Shown here piece after piece: positions 6,755-10,068 of a DNA stretch of 10,068 nucleotides. The notes beneath the pieces are model-generated. The model saw only the letters and a program-made list of their open reading frames with translations. It made no database searches and had not been told where the DNA came from. The DNA is from Pavlovales sp. CCMP2436 (taxonomy: Eukaryota; Haptophyta; Pavlovophyceae; Pavlovales). The stretch lies in contig MU631478.1 in the NCBI GenBank assembly GCA_026770615.1, positions 111,567 through 121,634 of the forward strand, given 5' to 3'. The position numbers and the translations under genes were made by a program. Positions within the stretch are counted from its first letter, which is position 1. Every line of letters starts with the position of its first letter.

Positions 6755-8940
6755 TTATTGCGGCAGCAGCTCGCCCGGCGCCGGCCGCATCAACGCGAGC
6801 TCGTGGACGCCCGTAGGCTCAAACACGTTATTTTCCCGGTGGAAGAGTAGGAACCCTCTCTTGAAGAGTAACTGCAGCAGCCGTTGCGTCCGCTCCAGCT
6901 CTCCGATCAATGGAAACCGGATGCCGACGTGCGTTTCAATCAGAATTTGCGAGACGTTGTGCCAGGGGAAGTTTGAGTCCGCGCTGAGCAGTGGCTCGAG
7001 GATGGAAAACTCGCTCCCCTCCACGTCGATCTTCAGCACATCGATGGTCGAATCGCCGTGCGCGCGCATCAAAGAGGCCAGTGTTCTCATCTGTATCGGG
7101 AGCGTGGTGGGGTCCATCCAGCCCGTGCCCGAAAAAATACCCGCTTCCTAATAATAAAAATGATTTTTTTTGCATTATGATCACAACTTAGATTTTTAAT
7201 AGATCGACTTGCTTCGTGGCAGAGAGACGACGCGGGGAGTGAGATAGCACACAAGACAACCGATGCGCTGACCCTCCCATGTCATGCCCGTACGCCTTCA
7301 GGCTGCAAGTTGGGGGACGTTAAAAGAACTATTATATCTACACATATATATTAAGAAAAAAAGAAAAAGAAAAAAAGGACAACTTCTTCCTCGCCGTGCG
7401 AGTCGGCTGTGATCAGCTGGTCGACAGCTCCCACGACGACTCTCTCGCACCGCAGCCTGTCCTGCAGCGCGCGCGGGTAGCACTCGCCGCCGAGGCCAGA
7501 CGCGCACCTGTGTGTAAATATTGTCATTAATAATGGCATAAATCATAACACATTATTATCGATAATACTTTTTTGTTAATGGATGGGGGGGGGGGCATGC
7601 CGCAGGTGCTCCGAGTTGCCCTGTGTAAATATCTAGATGAACGTCCGTCCCCTGACAGGTCTCCACCGAACCCAAGCGTTGAGAAAACACTCGGGCCATG
7701 GGATCTAAGCGGAGCACACGAATACCGTCCCCACCGCTGAATATCCCACTGTAAACCTGTCGAAGCGGCCGGCGCGTTAGGTAGTTAGATTTACCCTTCA
7801 ACACACCCGCAAATGCCCTTGGCGTTGAGGGAGGTGGCTTTCATGATATCTGCTGTGGGTAGCAGTGCGGAATCGGGCACGTCAGCGCGGCTGGCCAGTA
7901 ATAGTAATAACGCAATAAAGAAATACAAATAACAAAATTCTGCACCGAGCCAGGATCCTCCCCTTTAACAACCATTTCCTGGAGAGGGAAGGCGGGTGGG
8001 CGGAGCAGAAAAAAAACAAAAAAAACAAAAAAAGGAAAGGAAAAAGGACAAGGAAGGGGGGGGGGGTAACAAAAAGAAAAAGAAAAAGAAAAATAGGAAA
8101 AAATCAGGCCGGGAAGAAGGCCAGCGAATCCGCGCGCGCTTGTCATTTATTTCGTACATTTTCGAATGCAACAACAACCATTTATTATTTGTACCTTTCG
8201 AAGCAGTTGAGGTCGAATGTGCGGATCTGGCAGGCAGAGATGCGATCCATCTCCTGCTCAAACTGCGTATTAGTCGAGCCGCCTAGCGAGTAGACTGTGC
8301 ACAGCCTGCGGGCGCCTCCCGGCGGGCTTGGCGATGCCGCGCCAGGCGCCCACCCCAGTCTGCGCGGGTTGCACACCCACTTGCCGCCGTCTCCGAAAAT
8401 TCCAACAAATTCTTCGGCGGGACAGGACCAGCTCGGTGACAGTGGGTCGAAGCTCAGCGCCGAGCCCGCAGTCCGGCTCCTCGCGCCCTCGTCATCAAGG
8501 GGATCGTCCGCCGCCACCCAACTCGCCTCGGCGCTAGGCGGCTGGGTGGGGCGGGTATTGCGAGAGTGCCAGTGCGCAGCAGAGCGTGTCTTCGCGAGAA
8601 GAGCCACGCTGGGGAGAAATCCGCGCGGCCCGCCGCCGTCTAAGCACTGTGCATCGCTGCACCAGAGCCAGCTGTGCTGCTGCACCGCGCCTGCTGATAG
8701 GGTCGAGGCATAATCCCGGAAACCCACCTGCTCCATCGCAGAAAATGCGGTAAGCAGCGCCGCTCGGCTACGGAAATGGAGCTGCGCGCTAATCTGCCGG
8801 ACCGCGCCCGGACCCTCGCCCCTGAGCGTGGGCAGCACCTCCCACTCGGCGCCCGTGACGTCGAGGTACAACAAGTCCACCGTTTTGTCGGCGTGGGAGG
8901 CCATGAGCGCGGACAGCGTCGTCGTCGCGAGCAGCGGCTC

Positions 8941-9011
<71 letters not shown>

Positions 9012-9810
9012 GCAACCAGGTAGAATTGTCATATTATTGGGGGAACATCATATTTAATTTTATTTGTTCTATGATCTTCTTGAAGAAGCTCAGGAATATA
9101 AAATTAGATGCGATTTTCCCCTCACAATACTGTATGCCAATTCTACCTGGTTGCGCCACATATAAAGAGCCCGGCCAGATGCTCGACGATGCGCTGAGCG
9201 TTACCCTCCGGTCTGAGCCCTGCGCGCCGCCAAAGGTGCGAACTGTGCACGGCGTGAGCGCGCGAATTTCGGAGGAGAAAGCGTGCGAGGAGTCGGAGAA
9301 GGAGTAGACGACGCAGGGCGCGATCAGCCTGCGTGCGCCACAGACCCAGACGCCGGCGACCAGCTCTTTGTCCGGACACGACCACACGGGCTGGACCAGG
9401 TACCACGCGCCGGCTACTCAGCAGAGGGTGAAAGGTAGAAGGGGCGAGGGGTGAGGCAAGGGCGGCACCGGGGCAGGCGTGCCAGGGCGATGCGGGCGGT
9501 GCGCCAGAGACTTGCGCGCACCGGGTGCGCTCACATCCGGGATACCGGAGGCCGCAAAGCGTGGATCAGCAGGACTAGCGGGGTTGGCCGCAGAGGCGGC
9601 GATATTAGAGCGGCGGCGTTGACGTTGCTCGACAAGGGAGACCGGCAGCTGCTGCGCCGACTCGTGCGACCAGTGCACGAGGAGCGCCACCGCCACGGCT
9701 GCGGCGAGCAGCAGCGCGCATCTGACCCGCGCGGAAAGTTTTTCCTCGTGCAGCCCGCGGGCACGGGGCGAGCCATTCAGGGGTCTAGACTCTTCCTCCT
9801 CATCGGGCAT
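6755..9810 (-). CDS. Membrane-anchored protein with two tandem METTL24-like methyltransferase domains, 6 exons
   Basis: Inferred exons, 5' to 3' on the minus strand: 9810-9522, 9416 (or 9413)-9147, 8939-8195, 7890-7795, 7507-7384 and 7147-6755 (stop TAA). Phases agree at every join (1,1,2,2,0), giving about 638 residues. Residues 31-47 (ALLLAAAVAVALLVHW) form a signal-anchor after an acidic/basic N-terminus, suggesting a Golgi or ER type II enzyme. Domain 1 (about 101-305) has WYLVQPVWSC, CVVYSFSDSS and DLLYLDVTGAEW. Domain 2 (about 350-638) has FGDGGKWVC, CTVYSLGGSTNTQFE, RTFD and DVLKIDVEGSEF (544-555). These match the Methyltransf_22 (METTL24) pattern of SAM-dependent enzymes; the substrate is unknown. 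Domain 1 is shorter and lacks the glycines, FD and LKxDVEG residues, so it is probably inactive. The start at 9810 was chosen because it precedes the anchor closely. The weakest joins are exon 1/2 and the GTTGTC donor of exon 5. Confidence 0.75.
7148..7383 (-). other. Intron 5 of the methyltransferase gene
   Basis: It runs from a weak donor (GTTGTC, or GTCCTT three bases on) to a TATTATTAG acceptor. It has a T-rich tract next to the donor and one arm of a dispersed inverted repeat (7212-7297). The acceptor is fixed by the frame of the last exon (EAGIFSGTGWMD). Confidence 0.6.
7212..7297 (+). repeat. Dispersed repeat inside intron 5, inverted copy at 9897-9987
   Basis: The block runs from TTCGTGGC through GACGACGCGGGGAGTGA and GATGCGCTGACCCTCCCATG to GTCATGCCCGTACG. 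It is found in reverse orientation just upstream of the start of the same gene. The short middle portion (about 7254-7260) differs between the copies. Confidence 0.8.
7508..7794 (-). other. Intron 4 of the methyltransferase gene, with introner copy
   Basis: Donor GTAAAT (7794) and acceptor CACACAG (7508). It contains introner-like copy 4 and a C(11-12) run. Its last 15 bases (AATATTTACACACAG) again resemble the 3' end of the introner family, so it may be two stacked insertions or a partial duplication. Confidence 0.7.
7622..7726 (-). mobile_element. Introner-like element copy 4, in intron 4 of the methyltransferase gene
   Basis: On the minus strand it reads GGTATTCGTGTGCTCCG through CGAGTGTTTTCTCAACGCTT and ACAGGGGACGGACGTTCATC to CTAGATATTTACACA. 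It is in the same sense orientation relative to its host gene as copies 1 and 3. Confidence 0.85.
7891..8194 (-). other. Intron 3 of the methyltransferase gene
   Basis: Donor GTACAA (8194) and acceptor TACTGGCCAG (7891). The plus strand shows long A/G-rich runs (8009-8100), so the transcript carries a very long pyrimidine tract, plus a G(10-11) run at 8057-8067. The acceptor at 7891 was chosen over CACAGCAG further down because it alone keeps phase 2 and a C-ending codon frame (exon 4 encodes RADVPDSALL...KGICGCVEG). Confidence 0.65.
8946..9008. repeat. (TA)n microsatellite next to a splice acceptor
   Basis: About 60 bases of nearly pure TA repeat with one AAATAAAT interruption. It lies between the TIR element at 9009 and the acceptor (AAAGCAG, 8940) of exon 3. 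Confidence 0.95.
9009..9157 (-). mobile_element. 149-bp element with 19-bp terminal inverted repeats spanning the splice donor of intron 2
   Basis: GGCGCAACCAGGTAGAATT (9009-9027) is exactly inverted at 9139-9157. On the minus strand the end at 9157 holds the donor CCAG/GTAGAA (exon end 9147), so about 11 bases of the repeat are predicted to be coding (VAQP). TA-rich sequence (TATAT, ACATATA) flanks both ends, consistent with insertion into a TA-rich target. No transposase frame is present. Confidence 0.8.
9417..9521 (-). other. Inferred intron 1 of the methyltransferase gene
   Basis: The frame of the N-terminal exon runs unbroken to TGA (9418-9420), and the same frame reopens right after with AGAWYLVQPVWSC. 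A pyrimidine-rich run (CCCCTCGCCCCTTCTACC and on) before CTGAG/TAG fits a 3' splice site. Donor G/GTGCGC at 9522 keeps phase 1. An alternative is donor GTGAGC (after 9535) with acceptor GGTCCAG before CCCGTG, phase 0. Confidence 0.5.
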
Positions 9811-9896
9811 CGATCGCGCGCCGCCATGCAGCAATCCGGTATTTAAATAGTTTTTACCGAAATATTTTACGTACGTCGGGCGGGGCATGACATGGC
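9811..9896 (-). promoter_or_regulatory. 5' flank of the methyltransferase gene with a TATA-like motif
   Basis: The palindromic AT core TATTTAAATA (9840-9849) lies about 30 bp upstream of the chosen ATG, in otherwise GC-rich DNA. It could be a core promoter element only if the 5' UTR is very short. The assignment is weak. Confidence 0.25.
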
Positions 9897-9987
9897 AGGC
9901 GTACGTACGGGCATGACATGGGAGGGTCAGCGCATCGATAATAGCATGCACTTATTTCACTCCCCGCGTCGTCTCTTCGCCACGAAC
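9897..9987 (-). repeat. Dispersed repeat upstream of the methyltransferase gene, inverted copy of 7212-7297
   Basis: Shares GTACGGGCATGACATGGGAG, GGTCAGCGCATCG and TCACTCCCCGCGTCGTCTC with the reverse complement of 7212-7297. A partial tandem copy (GGGGCATGACATGG, 9882-9895) lies just before it. Confidence 0.8.
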
Positions 9988-10040
9988 CTTACTCGTCGTC
10001 GCATCGCGCCGCCCAACCGTTTATCGTGGGCGGCCACCAG

Positions 10041-10060
10041 AAAAAAAAAAAAAAAAAAAA
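10041..10060 (+). repeat. A20 homopolymer
   Basis: Twenty consecutive A near the right edge. It could be a simple repeat or the tail of a retroposed sequence; the window ends too soon to decide. Confidence 0.9.
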
Positions 10061-10068
10061 CCCAAGGC

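Noticed and set aside
7795..7859. Exon 4 starting at the CACAGCAG acceptor
   Set aside because: This acceptor would need phase 1, while the preceding exon ends in phase 2. The acceptor at 7891 fits phase and keeps an open, biased frame.
7996..8286. Lys-rich plus-strand frame
   Set aside because: A product of the A/G-rich tract in intron 3 and the shadow of the minus-strand exon.
8185..9032. Frames with long Ile-Tyr runs at their N-terminus
   Set aside because: The Ile-Tyr part is the TA microsatellite read as codons. The true exon starts after the acceptor at 8940.
9418..9951. 177-codon frame as a separate small gene
   Set aside because: Its tail is a pyrimidine-rich, Pro/Leu-coding run typical of an intron end, and the frame continues into the methyltransferase domain after the stop.
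10021..10068. A20 run as a poly(A) tail of a retroposed copy
   Set aside because: Too little sequence remains to find a target duplication or a source gene, so it is listed only as a simple repeat.

Overview
This is a nuclear DNA window from a eukaryote, most likely a unicellular alga. There is no operon structure. Coding segments are GC-rich with C/G-ending codons. They are cut by short GT-AG introns with pyrimidine- or CA-rich 3' ends, and the rest is packed with small repeats and inverted-repeat elements. Several introns carry copies of one sequence family (introner-like). Introners are known from haptophytes, dinoflagellates, pelagophytes and some green picoalgae, so one of these groups is plausible, but the sequence alone does not settle the lineage.

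Left part, + strand. Positions 45-1824 hold the last four visible exons of a GULO/ALO-type sugar-1,4-lactone oxidase (last step of ascorbate-type synthesis); its FAD-binding half lies off the left edge. Positions 1825-2709 hold a reversed introner-like copy and a large fold-back repeat (2003-2481). Positions 2710-3355 hold a small three-exon gene for a 145-residue protein with an N-terminal WW-like motif and one transmembrane helix. Its second intron consists of almost nothing but the introner-like element.

Middle, about 3360-6750. No convincing gene is visible. The region holds two 419-bp terminal-inverted-repeat elements in opposite orientation (3568-3986 and 6253-6671), each with a long internal hairpin, a third terminal-inverted-repeat element (4141-4613), microsatellite and smaller repeats.

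Right part, - strand. Positions 9810 down to 6755 hold a six-exon gene, rebuilt from exon phases, for a protein of about 638 residues. It is an N-terminal signal-anchor followed by two tandem METTL24/Methyltransf_22-like methyltransferase domains. The first domain looks degenerate and shortened at an intron that carries a 149-bp element with 19-bp terminal inverted repeats. The second keeps the family motifs and has a cysteine-rich insert.

The three genes do not form an obvious pathway. The unifying theme is intron gain and repeat activity: one repeat family in the same sense orientation in introns of all three genes, a terminal-inverted-repeat element that supplies a splice donor, and exon ends duplicated into introns. 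All exon joins are inferred from reading frame, phase and splice consensus, not from transcripts.
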